Origin: Opisthorchis felineus
Taxonomy: Eukaryota; Platyhelminthes; Trematoda; Opisthorchiida; Opisthorchiidae
Direction of reading: 5' to 3'
Assembly (NCBI GenBank): GCA_004794785.1
Contig: SJOL01007269.1
Coordinates: forward strand, 944,188-1,008,187
Length of the DNA stretch: 64,000 bases
Positions 13,171 to 27,300 of the stretch are shown here, one piece after another. The notes under the pieces are model-generated. The model saw only the letters and a list, made by a program, of their open reading frames with translations. It searched no databases and had not been told where the DNA came from. The position numbers and the translations under genes were made by a program. Within the stretch, counting starts at the first letter, position 1, and each line of letters opens with the position of its first letter.

Positions 13171-14129
13171 ATGGCCGTATAGGACTTCCGCAATTACGCA
13201 GCATGCTGTGCGAGTCTGTATGTGTCATCTGCCTATCACTATTACACTGGGCTTCCTAGAGTGGTATCATGAAATCGGCAGTCCTAACTTGAAAGGAAAT
13301 AGAAAAGATTACAGAGGAGAACAACACAGCGGTTTCGCATACTATACCATATAAAGGTCGAAATCCGATTTACGCTTAGAGTGACTACAGTTAGATAAGG
13401 TTTGGGTTATTCTGCCGGAGATTGTGTCTGGGTTAAAGACCAAATCGAAGGACATTTGTGAAGTTTGTGGTTATTGAGGATTGCAACTTTGTGGTTCAAC
13501 ATAAACAGATCACTAGCGAGTTTTCTGTACGTACGTGTGTGTCCGGCAACTGTGAAGCTTGATGTCCGCTAACAAATAAAAGTCGTTCATCTGGTACACG
13601 GAAGCATGGAACCACAACCAGAGAAACTAATTTCATTCCATTCCGTTTGAGTGGATACTCCTCTTAGACTTCTGCTTGGGAAACAGGTAGCGAAAACTAC
13701 ATTTCGCTCAGCGTTTAAATTTCAGATCTTAGATGTACAAGCTCTGTAGATTGTGTGATTGAGCTAAGTCTATCAGTGTCATTAACCATTGTTGAGTTCA
13801 GTTCTGGATTCCCCATCCAAGGAGACTGCAGTTGTCAACCCAACTGAGTTGCCTGGTTAGTGCTTTTGTACTTCGATGCAAGGTCGTATGTTTTTCACCT
13901 CTCAATCGCTTCCATTCAGCACAGGGCTGAGCGAAAATGCTCTCCCAGGCAGACGGTCTTCTGGTCTTCCTGTCCTTCCTTTTAGGAGAATTAATCTAAT
14001 GGCCAACAATTCCACTGGAATTTATACAACTGTCCAGGTAAACAAATTTATCCACCACGTCGATTGGCTTGTCTGCAAGCATGAGATTTGGGTTTGATCC
14101 CATCTAGTCTTGTAGCCGCACTTTACACT

Positions 14130-14880
14130 TTGCAGGTGTGAGGCGTGTGCCAAACCGTGCGGCAGAGTTACTTAGGTTATTTCAAATGGTTTGCATTTTT
14201 GAAGGATCTGAATCAAGGAGAGTAGTATCGTTCGCACACTCAATGACTGTGAGCGAACGTCCCGAGAGTAGTAGGACTTACGAGGTTTCAGAGGCAGGCA
14301 GAAAAATTTCAAGTAGCACATCATTAACAAAGTTGAAGAGGAAAGACGAGAGACGGCAGTTTTATTTTATACCACTAGAAGTGGTAAACTCAGGCGAAAG
14401 CTTGCCGTATACACGTACTTGCCCATGGGAGTTAGTGTACAGTGCCCCCATACGGAATATAAATTTGGGAGGAACACCCTTGGTCGCCAGACACCGCCAG
14501 AGTTTCTGACAACCGACAGGGTCAAAAGCAGCTTTCAGATCCAGGAAAATGACCAACGTGAAACGTTTAAAAGAGTGGAGTTGCCTAGGAACTTTTCCAA
14601 ATGTAAGAATATGGTCAATGCATCCTTGGCCAGGACGAAACCCAGCTTGATTCTTACGATTCTGTTTCTCCAGAAAATCGACTAACCTGCACAAAACAAT
14701 GCCAGGGAGCACGTTCGATGCGGCGGATACCAGGTTGATGCCACCATGGTTTTTGTATGACCCCCTTGCGCCCTTTTTGAAGACTGGAATCACTGCTGAG
14801 ATGCGCCATTCAAATTGTATTCTTTTCTAGTCCCAGTTCTTCCGCACTAGGGTCACCAGGGTTTAGCCACTTTCCTTGAA
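14130..14880 (-). mobile_element. Decayed LINE reverse-transcriptase fragment
   Basis: Minus-strand reading gives the central part of a non-LTR reverse transcriptase: ISAVIPVFKKG, then NHGGINLVSAASNVL, ENQAGFRP-like KNQAGFRPGQGCIDHIL, FLDLKAAFDP (the first catalytic Asp motif) and LSPEFTTSSGI. Near 14365 the frame shifts and continues as SSFLFNFV and then ECANDTTLL, a mutated form of the Y-A-D-D catalytic box. Endonuclease and 3' end were not found. It is therefore a 5'- and 3'-truncated, frameshifted and inactive copy. The clade (RTE or CR1-like) is not certain from this much sequence. Confidence 0.85.
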
Positions 14881-16102
14881 GAGTGCGCGATGCAGACTAT
14901 TTGGCTCGCGTGTCTTTTCGCGTTGGACCAATGATATCTCTCGCTAGATTTCCGTTATTGTCGACGGGCTGGTGTCGGTCTTTCGTTCATACAGTCAAAT
15001 CAGACTGTAAAGATGTGGGTTGGACTGAAGCCCAAACCTTGTTGTTCAGATGTAAGATGGCCCATTATTTGTGAAGTGGAAAATGTGTCTCTGTGGTTTA
15101 AAAACCGGCTGAAAATATCTGCAAAACTTCCGGACAGTCTGAGTGTAACCAATGTGAATGATACAATGAAACTTCAGACTCAGCATTCCCGCAAGACATT
15201 TTACTTCCTATTTCTTGGTGCTTCGCCCATTGGACTTTTAAGCTACTTCATGGGGACCTCGTACAAAAATATTCGTCTGTAGGAATGCGATACTTATGTT
15301 GCCCACCCTATCTCCATATCGACAAATCGGCAGAATTTCCAAAACCTGCCTTTGGGTTATTGGCCGTACCTCTTCGAATCAACACCCACCATCATTCTCA
15401 CTTCGACTGCTCTGTCGATACAGCATTATTACCTTTACTTGGTAACCCAGTGCCAGATGAAACCAGATAATCTTGAAAAACTCGACAATCTAGCAAATGC
15501 TTCTTCCAAATTCACCACCCTCAGTTCTAGCTGTGACTTGCGACACTCACACATGTCACGTCCGGTCTAGACAGTTGATCACCATTCAGTTTCCCCAAGC
15601 TTACAGGTAGCCGTCATACAAACACGAATAGTGTAAGATTTATGACTCTCCCCAATTTTTTTATCAAACCAACTCCATTGTATCTAAACTTACTATTCAT
15701 GGACTGTGAATATAACCGTCTACCAATATGAATTCACTAATGAGTGCAACGGTTTCCTTTGGGAAGTGGCCAAATATGGCTCTGTTTGAATTGACCAATT
15801 TTTAAAAATGCCGACTGATGGATAAAATGGGGTAATACGAATTACCCTGGGGGGGGGCATGCATGGATGTCATTTGAAAATTTTAGTGTATCCCAACATA
15901 GGAAAGCACATCAATATAGCCGAAAGTTAGTGTAGTCGAATCAAGCAAAGCTGTCAACGGGTCCGTCGCCGGAAGAATATGGGACTACATTGATGAAACG
16001 TGATACCGCATGTGGTTCAACTTTAGACTAGTCAAGTACTCCAAGATTTCCAGCTATTTTTTAATCACGGTGGAGAGATTTTCCATTCTTTTCTTGGCTG
16101 AA

Positions 16103-16130
16103 CACACTACTCATAAGGTTGCTGAAAACT
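16103..16130 (+). repeat. Isolated terminal repeat fragment of family C
   Basis: Contains ACTACTCATAAGG and GGTTGCTGAAAAC, the outer end of the family C terminal inverted repeat. Similarity is lost immediately downstream. Confidence 0.5.
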
Positions 16131-17373
16131 CTATGTTAAACGACAAACAGTATATCAGGTCTTTGAAATAACTGCTCTGATTGTACGCATACAGGCATAA
16201 CCCGTGCCTCAAATGCTGCAGCTGGTATGCCTCCTCAAAGTCCGAAGAGTTAGCGCAGTTTTTCGGCCATCCACTCTTCATATTGTGCGTAATCAGGCAT
16301 CTACGTTTGGTGAGCGTACCATCGCATGTGGAGCTATCGACACTTCCATCTCAACGTACGTTTGTGTGAAACACGAAGGACCTTGATACCTTATCGGTCA
16401 AGTCTACAGTACACTGCTGCAGCTGAGTCTTGCGACCCAAAATACATTACATATTACCTTGTTTTTGGCGGTATGATACAGACAATCAACCTGAACCAAA
16501 GCAGTCTGTGCACTGACGCACAATGAGGACGGAGAGGCAATAATACTTGACGAGATCAAACTCGCAAACCCAGCGATCAGTAGATTTTGGTGAGCTGCAC
16601 GGGCAAACCCGGACATGACAGCGGACAGCCAGCTTTCGCCGCAGCATTTGAAGGGGAAACGTCCACTAGAACCCCGAAAGTTACCGACAGTATGAATCAA
16701 GCAACCCTCTCGATTGTTATTTCACGGTTGACCAACATTTGGACTGAAGTGTACTTTAGTAATAAACTTGAGAATCTCAGGAAAAACAAGGAATATTGTA
16801 TTTCCCTGTAGAAATTTTTAGGCTCTTTCGGAATACCTTAAATGCGATCCGCCGTCTTCAAAGAATAATTGGCAATCAGCATTGAAATGTTTAGAACGCA
16901 AAATTTTTTACTTTTCAGTGAATAGTGAGAGGATCTATGCACCGCGAAAAGGGAGGAGTTTATTCATACATCGATCTGCGTCTTCGGTTCATGCCTAGGG
17001 TTTTTGGCTTCATTTGGTTTAGAACATAGTCGGTTACTGAACACGGGACAATCTGCATACTACAGCAAGTTTACAGCCACCTACAGCGTACCGGAACAAA
17101 CAGAACGAAAATCTTTGCCACTGTAGGAGCCAGTGGCGTAAGTATGCGCCAGATCGATCCATAAATGTGCCAGCGCCCATGTGGTCGGCTAGTCAGTTGA
17201 TTGGGTCACGTCACCCTCGTACACCGTGTAAGTTGTCAGACAAACAACCACGAATTGACATTAGACCACTGAATTTTATTCTGAATGAGACTAGTTTTCG
17301 CATTTTAACTATTTTGTTTTTTGTTGTGTACACTGCCTAACCTGACGAAGAGATATTACAAATTTGCCCTTTA

Positions 17374-17631
17374 CTATATTTGTTTGTTTAAAACACAAAA
17401 AAACCAGCTTTCGATCGACTGACTGTGGTCATTTCCGTCCGAATTGTGACAAGGATTTGCGCTTTTAGAGCGCAGCACTTCGGGCTTTGACGTAGAGTGA
17501 AAAGACAGGCCCTGGCGATGGGTCAAACCAAGGACAATGGAATTAGTGAAGTCACGGATAAGATGCAGCTCCAGGAGCCGTTTCGCCTTTACTAGGTTGC
17601 GACCTCTGATAAGGGCTTTACCAGCGGTCAA
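17374..17631 (-). pseudogene. Possible gag remnant with broken zinc knuckle
   Basis: An 85-codon open frame on the minus strand. Its centre, around CHNSDGNDH, resembles the C-x2-C-x4-H-x4-C zinc knuckle of LTR-retroelement nucleocapsids with the second and last cysteines replaced by serine. The stretch before it (LTHRQGLSFHSTSKPEV) has the basic, serine-rich look of a gag linker. No protease or polymerase was found nearby. This is a weak resemblance; a chance frame is possible. Confidence 0.3.
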
Positions 17632-18272
17632 AAGAATGCTAAACTTGCCAGCATGGTAATCTTCAGCAGTTTGGCCAACCTTAAGTGTAACTCACAGGTT
17701 TCACGAACTCAGCATTCTAGATAAGTTAGGACTAATGAATCCATTGGACAGATGCGGTGGAGTAACGCTATATCCAGGCAACTGGGATTGAATACACACA
17801 CAGGGATTATGAACATTTCGTGAATTTCACCAGATTTGAGCTTATTTGGTGGGTTCAAGTTTACATCATCGCATTCGCCATATACGCATCCGAAACACTC
17901 ATATTTGGTGGGCCAGGAGAGAGAAATTTTAAACTTTGAATTCGTAAAGGTTTATCATGGAATCTTCATCAAAAAGACTCAAACATTTCATAAATGAAAA
18001 CGTGTAAAAACACTGCACACAGGCAATCTATGAGCACAGTGTTTGCTTCATTCTAATTGATTACAGTACCATCGGAAGGATAATTGAGTGCTGCAAATTT
18101 TAAAATTTTCATGAGTATCACCACAGAAGCATGATCTAAAACTAGATATCATGTCACGCGTACAAAAATGCAGTCTCTCCCTTTTTCAATACTTTCAATA
18201 CTTTCCTGAGTGTCCCCGCATCCGCTAATGTTTTGCTTTTCCCCTTATGTTGTTTCAGCTTGCTGTGAGAAA

Positions 18273-18329
18273 ATGTTATGCAACATTCCCTGTCGCATTG
18301 TGTTATTTGTGATCAACCTAATCAGTTCT
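18273..18329 (+). CDS. Gene B exon 1 (N-terminus, start of TM1)
   Basis: Encodes [19 protein letters not shown], followed by GTAAGT. Upstream and in frame the sequence reads CCEK back to TGTTTCAG at 18251-18258. Either translation starts at 18273 or the exon begins at 18259 and an earlier exon supplies the Met. Cys 3 and 7 next to the membrane are typical palmitoylation positions in tetraspanins. Confidence 0.85.
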
Positions 18330-21300
18330 GTAAGTACAATCTGCAACGCACAGCCTTCATATCCTCAAAACAGAATATTAATTTCGAATTTTGTGGATAG
18401 TTGGTTAGATTTGATGATGATGGGATATGATATGTGGCGGATGCCTCAAAACGATTGGAAAAGTTTGTACTTTGGTGACCTTTTATAATCACATGCATTG
18501 CTCAAGAAAACTGTGTGACTAAGCCGGCTGTTCGCACTGATAACACCAATAAAAAACCTCTGTCTGGTAGCATCTTTCTTGCGTGCTTCTCATTTGTTTG
18601 CCGGAATTCCGACAGCATTTGTTTTGCGTGCTATTCCACTAGCCAGTAGGTCCGCCTCGTTTATGACGTTTTATGGATTAACATGTTCGCCTGTTCAGAG
18701 GTGAAAATTCAGGTGTCAGGCGGCTTGTGGAGTAGTGGTGATACGCTTGCCTTGCATGTCAGATGTTCGGAGTTCAAACTTCGGCACGACTGAGGATATG
18801 CACTTCTGATCAGGTGTAATAAGATCGAAACTGGAATTCAGTGCTTCCCTCTTCCTTCAGTGTGGACCCACCAGAATGATGAATCCAGGACAGGAGGACG
18901 ACTGTTCAAACGGCATTGATGTGAGCATGCATCCTACAAATCTCGCAACCACCCACAACTAAACAGTCGGATTTATCTCCCCAGGCTCATTGAGCAGCAT
19001 GTACCTACCAATTACAACAAATCACTCTAACCTACTATTGATTTGTTGAGGTAGCGTTTCATTTTTCCACGAGAAATTCGTGAGTTGCGCGCTGTTAATG
19101 GTTCTCAATAAGGACGAAATAGTTGTACAGTGCTTTTCGGCTTTTCAGCATAGATTGGCTTCACTTACAGTACGAAATCCCCACCAAAATTACTGAATCT
19201 CCTCACACTACTCTCAATTCAACGTATGCTTGCTCAACCAAGTGAAAAGAGGGTTTCTGTTGGTAGTGTGAGGAGATTTTGGAATTTTTGTGGAGATTTC
19301 GTTGTGTAAATGAAGGCAGTCTATGGTAAAAGCCGAGAAGCACTGTACAGCTGTTTCATCCTTATTGGGAATAATCAACGTGCGCATCTCACGAAATTCC
19401 GGAGAGTCTCCGACCCACGACCTCCTGGCTAGTAGTTTGAACACTCAACCGTTCGGCCACGAGCGGCTGATCAGCAGTGTGATAAACTCGCACTTAGACA
19501 AGATATAGCGCCGCTCATCCTTTAATCACAGGATCCACATCACGCGGTCACACGTGTTGACTGGCGCCTCGAGCAACGACTTCTCAGATGGAAGTTCCAC
19601 TCATCGGGTGAAGTTTATTTTTCCACTGAGCTGCTTATAGATTGTTGGTAGTGTAGGGTTCCTGGTCACAGGTTGTTCAAACTCTTTCGGTTTTGAGAAA
19701 CAGCGGACTGGTGTCATCAATTTGCTTTTCCTGAGGAATGAAGATGCCAGACGTGTTCGTTACTAGCATAGCAATATGATCACTTATGCTGCAGAAATGA
19801 TTCCACAGTGAATTCAATCACGCTGAACGGAAAATTAAGAAAATTTACAATATGGAATTGTTTAGCATGCACGAAGCACTCCGATCTGTATTTTATTCAG
19901 TGTGGATCAGTGTTAGGGAGTCTGTACCGGTCCGAACATGCTAATAACTCACTTGCAAAGGGTTTATGCCAAATTTATCTATTACATTCGGTCCAATTCA
20001 ACCTGTTGCTTTAGCAAATGCGAACAGGAAATGGGACTCTGTCCGTGAAACATTATCACGTAAAAAAGTACTGTTTGAGATGCCATTGATTTATGTTCGT
20101 TATCAGACCACAGAGTTCCTGCAGGAGCACATACAGAGAGTCAGACATATACTTCAAACCGTGGATGGAACACGTGCGTTCCCAATCTAGTCATGTACTG
20201 CACAGTACTCCGACGAATTAATCACTTTGCTCAAAAGTCTAAACAGTGCACCTGCTCCGTGAATGAACTAAAGCAAATGGAGGGATGTCTGCGCCTTGTC
20301 TTGGATGAAGCACGGCCAAATCTAGACGAATTAAGTAGTTCCCCCCCGTCATCTCGTCGTGCAACTGCAACTTGATGCCGCACCACCAAACAGCATTCTA
20401 CAGCTGTTTCACTGTGGCTATCAAAACAGGTTGTTACCGTGCTAGCAAGCCTTAATGATGACCAACATCCCCGGTATCCCAAGGTGAGAGTTCGAATCTC
20501 TCGTAACGTTGCTGATATAATCACTGATGTTAGTTTCCAACGCGGGTGGAAACAATCACAGTGCTTCTCGGATTTTCAACACAGAGTGACTCCAATTTCA
20601 GGTTAGAAGTTAGAATTTCATAAATACCTCCAGACAACCGAAAAGCTAAATTCTCGGGAGTGTGTGCAGGCATTTGGAATGACCACCACGCACTATCCGC
20701 CAGAATACAATCCGTAAAATGATAAACCAAAGGACAAAGTGTACAAGTGTTCTATTTATGTCCTTTATTGAACATCGTCTTTCCTCAGCTTTATGGGTTT
20801 GTTCTCACTGTGAGCTCTCTCTCAAACCTCCGGAAAAGAGTACCTTTGTGCCTAGTTTGGACCAAGAGTAATGTACTTAATAAAACAGACAAAAAACCTC
20901 TATTTATATTACCTGGTCGATTGCAAGCGGAATGATCGACAGCCGATAGAAGAGTGCGACAAAGGGGATTTAGCTGATGGGCTTTTTGTCATTTGCTTGG
21001 TTTGATTTTAATTGTGTCTGTCCCATTTTTAGCACAACAAAGCTCGAACCTACTTACGGAAAGTTCCAACTCAAGAATACGCCTGAAGTAAATTGGTCAC
21101 ATTCTTTCACAGCCTGCTCACTTGATTCAGACCACCACCACATGATCTTCTAAAACAATAGTTTAGGATGAAGAGTCTGAACCCTTGAGGAATGCTCTGA
21201 AGACCTGCTATGCTATTAGAAAATGATGAGTAACGTTAACAAGTTCTATAACGTGTTAAACAGATATGATGGATACCGGCGACGAGAAATCCATCATCGA

Positions 21301-24300
21301 TCGATAATGTGCGACCCCACTGAGATATGTTCACATATCAAGGTGAGATTAACAAGAAGTCAAGTGTTTTTCTGAGGGATAGGGTTGGCGGATATTATAG
21401 AACGCAGTTCAAGACCTTTCAAAAAGGATTGAAAAAGATGACAAAACTGTATAGTTATTCTAGAACGGACTTAATGCGAGCCGGTTGAAAAGGTTTCGTC
21501 TGTCGATGTGTGTTTTGAACGTTTTTTTATTGCTACATTAGAGGACAACATAAAATGACGTTTTAAATACCAGTATTTCTTTGGAACATCCCAAATGAGT
21601 TGACGGAGGAGATCCAGGTGACTTCCACCCGTCCTTTTCATACAGTAACATTCGAGTATGTTCATTTTACCTACCTGCTTTTTAGATCGTTGCTGCCCTC
21701 CTGATTGGCGTTGGTGCTTTGATGGTATGGGGCAACTCTGTGATGGAAGTTGTCCTTATGAAAGTTTTGTTCCCGCTCATCAGTGCGTTCACTCAAAAGG
21801 GCGATTCGGAAGGGATAAAGCAAATAGTTCAACGGTTGATGACTACTTCAGGTAGGTTGGTGAATGATGAGAGGATTTGATGGGATTTTGGGTTATTCCA
21901 GAAACTAGCCTTCTAAAGTAGCCTCAATAAGAATAAGGTTTTGTTTAATATTCATTGCACACTCGTTTTCGTTTGAACAAATCAGGTCAAACTTTTAATC
22001 TTTCATGAACTGTTGCAATGTAGTAGCTTAAGTCGATGTTTGCGATTCATGAACCAACTGCGTGAGTGGACTTACCCAACTACTCAGATATATGCCAAAT
22101 TCGAACAGTCAGAACCATATGGTGCTACCAAGTTAGCCCACCTACAGAGCAGTTTAAAGGGGCCAGACAATATAGAGCCTCTGTCAGTGGAACACCGTCA
22201 TTATGAAGTAATCAGAGATAAACCGGTTAGTTTTGGACTTTTCTTTCCCAAGGTGTTTCTAAGATATTGCCTCATTGAAGTTTGAAGCATAGACTCAATT
22301 CCTAGGAATCCTAGACAGAGGATCCTGGCTAGTCCGAGTAACTGATGCTTTATTCAGAAATCTTGTGTGTTAACAAGCCGGTCTGTGAACTTTTGAAGCA
22401 AGCTTGCATTCATCTTCAAATATTTTTACATTCAGCTCCAATTGGTTACGCAATTTTTGGAGTCGGGTTATTCGTACTAATCATTTCTGCGATCGGCTAT
22501 ATTGGTGCGTGTTTCAACTCAAAGATTGCCTTCAAAGTGGTGAGTTGAGCTCATGAAATCCGCTTGTTCGGATATTTTACAGTTGAGAATAGTCTCTGTA
22601 ATCTGTTTCTGTGAGTGATTCAGCTGATGGTAGCTGAAAAAGTGCGCCACGTCATAAGCTAGAGACCCACTGACGGTTGTTACAATCAATTTTGAACATA
22701 GGGTGCGCATGGAAGCCATGTGAATATTCATACGAGAGTTGCGGGCGATACATCAGTTCGCACTGGTTTCCTTTTTTTGAACAGTTTGCAATTCACTACC
22801 TGTAGGGTAGTCGTTTAGTTTCTGGGAAATTGTCTGTTCTCGGTTTTGGGCTTACAATATGGAATTGCCAACTGAATGTTCTGTTACAAATGAGTTTGCG
22901 TGCACTGTGGCGACGGTGTTGTCCTATGTTTTGAAATTTGTTGACTTGGCTACATTTACGCTTGCCTAATGAAACCTTTACAAGCTAAAAAATATTCAGC
23001 TAAATAGTTTTACAAACAGGTTTCAGCCACAATGTGTGCGACTCTTGTGCTTTGAGATTCTCGTAGAGACCTTTGAAACCAAGTTATACAAATGTGCAAA
23101 CTTCCACCGTCCTTAGTATTATAAAAGACGACCGTTTTTTTCAAGTTTTCACAGTACAACCCGCTCGTGTTAATTTTCAAAAACAGCCAGTAATCTCCGG
23201 CTTTCAAAAGCATATGTTTCCACATCATAAAACTTTGGACTGCGGTATGATAGCCAGTCCGTGTGGCATTGCACCGTTAGCATGGACGCACTATCAGCAT
23301 GGATGTTAGGACTGTGATTGGATCCTTTGTGTAACCAGTCTCTGAAAGGCTACCGGGAAGCATGCAGTTGGTGTGCACTTTTCGCCATGATATTCTCGTA
23401 GACCATCGCCCACCAGTATGCGAATAGACTGGGTGTAAATTTCGTGCAGGAATTCAAGCCTCTAGCTGACTGCTTTTTCATCGTCATCCCCTGAGTGAAA
23501 TCCGGATAGTTTTTATTTCAAGGACGTGACAAAGCGGTCCCAAAAATTGATCCGACGATCGATCCTTTCAATTGGGACTATTGTTTGTCGTTGGTCATAT
23601 AGCCTACCTGCACTTTTCTGTCGAGACAATGGGAATTAATTGGTTTTACGTGATTGAAACTCATCGCGAATTTTGCGCGTCCTTTGTAATCGACATCCAT
23701 ATATCGCCCCTCACGACCGCCCATTGCCTAAAATCCTCGTTTTTATCTTAAAATTTTTTTGAGTTTCCAAAACTGTTTCCCTCTTATACTTACATACCGA
23801 TAGCTTTTGATTTCAGTTCCAAGGTTTTGTCCCTGCCACAGTGAATTCAAACTTGCCAAGTGTTCCATCACGAGAGTGCATTTGGCAGATGGTGATAACC
23901 CAGACCCAGTGCGGCGGCACAAGACGCATTTCGAATCCCTAGCTGAGGGATTAGGGAAGGCGATTAGAAATGTCAACTCCCCATTGTTACGTTACCAGCG
24001 CAATAATTTGCCTTAATAAATCGACTGTAAGCGGAGGAGTACACGTCCAAAAGCCTCAAAGCAATCGAGGTTTGAAGGACACAGTGGAACTTACGCTGAG
24101 CCTGCTTTGGTATGTGACACTTAGAATACTGATTTTCGGAATGACAAGAGAACAACGGTTTTTGAGGGAAGCGGTCATGTAAAGATCACCGTCTGACGGC
24201 TACTCTGGAAACAACGGGGTTTACCACCAGGATGCCAGTGATCACAGAGCATTTATGAAGCATCGTCCAATTTGGAAATCATATGACACGTTGAATAATG

Positions 24301-27300
24301 GGTTGCATACTTTGTGCATTTTACCTGCAGAAAAATACACAGAAAATTTAAATAAAATGCTTCCAATTGTAGCCCATGAAGTCGACTGGGCTGAGCGAGG
24401 GTCGACGTTCACACATCAACCACATTATGTATTGATTTCAGCCAGTATTTTTACTATAATGTGCAGGACCAAGGCCCCATTACGAAGCACTCAAACTTGC
24501 GACAAATACACTCATTGGCATATCAATTTAGTTTTGATGGGAGTTTTCAGCAACCTTATGAGTAGTGTATTACGCCTGTACAATGTATCAGGATATCTCA
24601 AATATCGTACCAAGTGAAACATGAGGCGACCTGGTACAGCACATTCAGTTACCTAAGAATATGATAAACGAGAGATTCAGGTGGGTTCCAGGTGAGTCTC
24701 CCGTCAAAACCAAATTGACATGCAAATGAGTATATTTGTCGTAATCTGCCCAATTTGGGTCCAAATGGAACATAAGGTTGAAGGAAACTCGGAGACTGAT
24801 GATCCTCAAGAAGGGCGAAACTGGTTGTGAGCTGTCGAAGAGTTTTCAGCAACCTTATGAGCAGTGTATTATGCCTTTTCATGCTTGTCTTTATATAGGC
24901 TTTAAAATGCAGTCAGAATTATTACTCAACCCCGATGCGTTTTGAAGCTACCAAGCAACTTACCCTATTCTGTCGGGTTAGGTTTGCTAGTCATTTAGCT
25001 AGTGAATAAGTAATTTATACACAGAACATTTTAAATGGTGCATGGATTAAATTTATCTCTGATGAATGGGAGAAACGGCCAAATATACTCCCTGTTTTTA
25101 TGTGTAATGGCTTCCACAGAACGAGTCCTGTTGACCACAGAAGTCAATGACTCTGTAAGTAAAAATGTTATTTCTGATAGGTTCAAACATGCATTGATGG
25201 CATCAGTTTCTAACGGTTCAGTGTACAGGGAACAGTCACCCGCATAAACAGAACCTGAACTAAGTGTATGAAGACCGTTCTCACCACCGCCATGACTGAA
25301 GCTTCCGCAGTTAGGACGACCACCATCATGACCGACAAAACTCCATCACCACAAACGTCTTTCCCTTCACCGGCACTTTCACTCCCACCCTCATCACCGT
25401 GACCACTATTCCACCTCGGTGAATGTTGTATGATATATACAAACAAAGAAAATGATGAATCAACTGATCTGTAACATATGAGAACCGATTTCACACCTGC
25501 AGTTACGTTTATAATATCCATGTGCATACACACTGTTAGGTACCGTCCAAAAAGTCAGTAAAAACGTGATTCAACTAGGTGTACACATGAAACACATGTT
25601 TTAGTATACCGATAACTTGTACATGTTGTAACATTTTGACATTTCGAATATTGATATACCAGGATCGAATTGTATCACTGTCCGAGAAGGTCGTGCTGCA
25701 GTTGGGAAATTGCTTAAAATGGTAAATCGTAAAATAAGACAGGATGGCGTGCAATTCACTCGGTAGAGAATAAGTCACACTATTTCTAGCTTGACTTCGT
25801 AAGCGCAAGTATTTTCAACATGATGTCCGTACACGCATCTTCCTTCGCATTAAAAATAAATCAGCCAGGACGAGAAACCAAGTCTGCCGGGAGATCGACA
25901 ACGTTTACTACTACTGATGGTTAGTGAGTAGTATTTGTTAATCAAAATGAGTTGTCACCCCTGGTTGATCGCATCGTTAATGGCAAGACCTGGTAAGCTG
26001 TTTTTTTCAGACGTTATCCTGGTGGTTTTATGAAGAGCTAAGGATGCACGAGCGCGTGTTAACCAATACACAACACACTGCTGTGTGGAAGTGGTTGAAT
26101 GATAATTTTGCCTCTATGAGCAGAGTTTTGCGAGCTAGAAAAACTCATGGCAGTTAGGGTTTATTCTGAAACATTAAGGACGCTGGGTATTTTGTTGTTT
26201 TGTCCGTTTTTTTCAAGTACTTGTAGGCCTTGATTTGAGTGAAACACCACCATTCAATTTCTTTGTTTTCAGTATGTTAGCATCCTCGGTTTCCTGGTTA
26301 TTGTCCTGCTTGCTGGGATAATCACCTACTTTGCTATGAAAACAAAGGTGAGCTCTTTCATTACACGGCCATGTCCACCTGAAATTGACAGTATCGCCTT
26401 GTTTCATGATTTTTGAGGCTAGAAGTCAATATACGAACAACCTTAGTTCGACTGAACTCCGGAAAACCAGTAAATAATTGGTATCGATCCATGAACTAAT
26501 TTCTTTTGTTCATTCTTCATTGTTCTCTTGTTCTTGACGTGTTTAACTAGTGCTTAACTGATTTGCTGAAAGTTTCCTGAGAATTCGACTAAATGAACTG
26601 CGGCATATATATCCAGCGAAAACTCGTCCAAGAGAAAAATTCACCAACCAATGGAAAATTTAGCTAACAGTTCACTCCGACATGATGGATGCAAGGCTCA
26701 ACTATTATGGATTTGGACGTGAATCAGGTGACTGAAACGATTCATATCAAAGTCGACCAGTAAGAATCTCAACTTCTTTATAACTCTTTCGTGCATACGC
26801 AGAGAGTTCTATGGTCCAAAGTCAACACGGAAGTTCCGTGGGGCGTAGTAAACGGATTGTGTTCCTGTAGCTGATCAGTGGATAAGGTACTTAAGTTTAC
26901 AGCTTGTGTGCGCCATCTTGCAGGCTTTCCTGCTGAGAATATATTTCTACCTTTTAAAAAGTGCACTACACTCACAAAACCAAGAAGCCCTACCAGATGC
27001 TGAATGCGAATTTTTGCTAGAAGTCGATTTGTATTCCGTAGAAGCAATAGACAACAGAGAGAGTTCAGATTAATTAGTAAAAACCACGTAGAGGTTTTAT
27101 TGCAGTGACTGAAAACATCATAGGAAGCGCCGTTACAAATCTGATTTGAGTCCACTAGCTAGCTGCCCTGACTAGTCCGGCTGTTGAAAGGAAGTGATAA
27201 GACTTGAGTGTGATTCTATCGATTCTCCGAAGTCTTTCTTCAAAAAGCCTGCTTCATTCACTCGTAAATCGAAGCTTCAATAATAACCCATTCACAGTCC

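Larger units (their letters stand above)
4833..18258. other. Spacer between tetraspanin genes A and B
   Basis: 13.4 kb holding the gene A 3' UTR, a decayed LINE, a possible gag remnant, fragments of repeat families A and C and a minisatellite-like tract (listed separately). Remaining open frames are short, start at arbitrary codons and lack matched splice sites. The promoter of gene B must lie at the right side, but I could not recognise core promoter elements. No RNA genes were seen. Confidence 0.5.

Noticed and set aside
14138..14509. 123-codon plus-strand frame
   Set aside because: Antisense of the LINE reverse-transcriptase fragment.
25210..25533. 107-codon valine-rich minus-strand frame
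   Set aside because: Low-complexity ACC/CCA tract, no domain or splice support.
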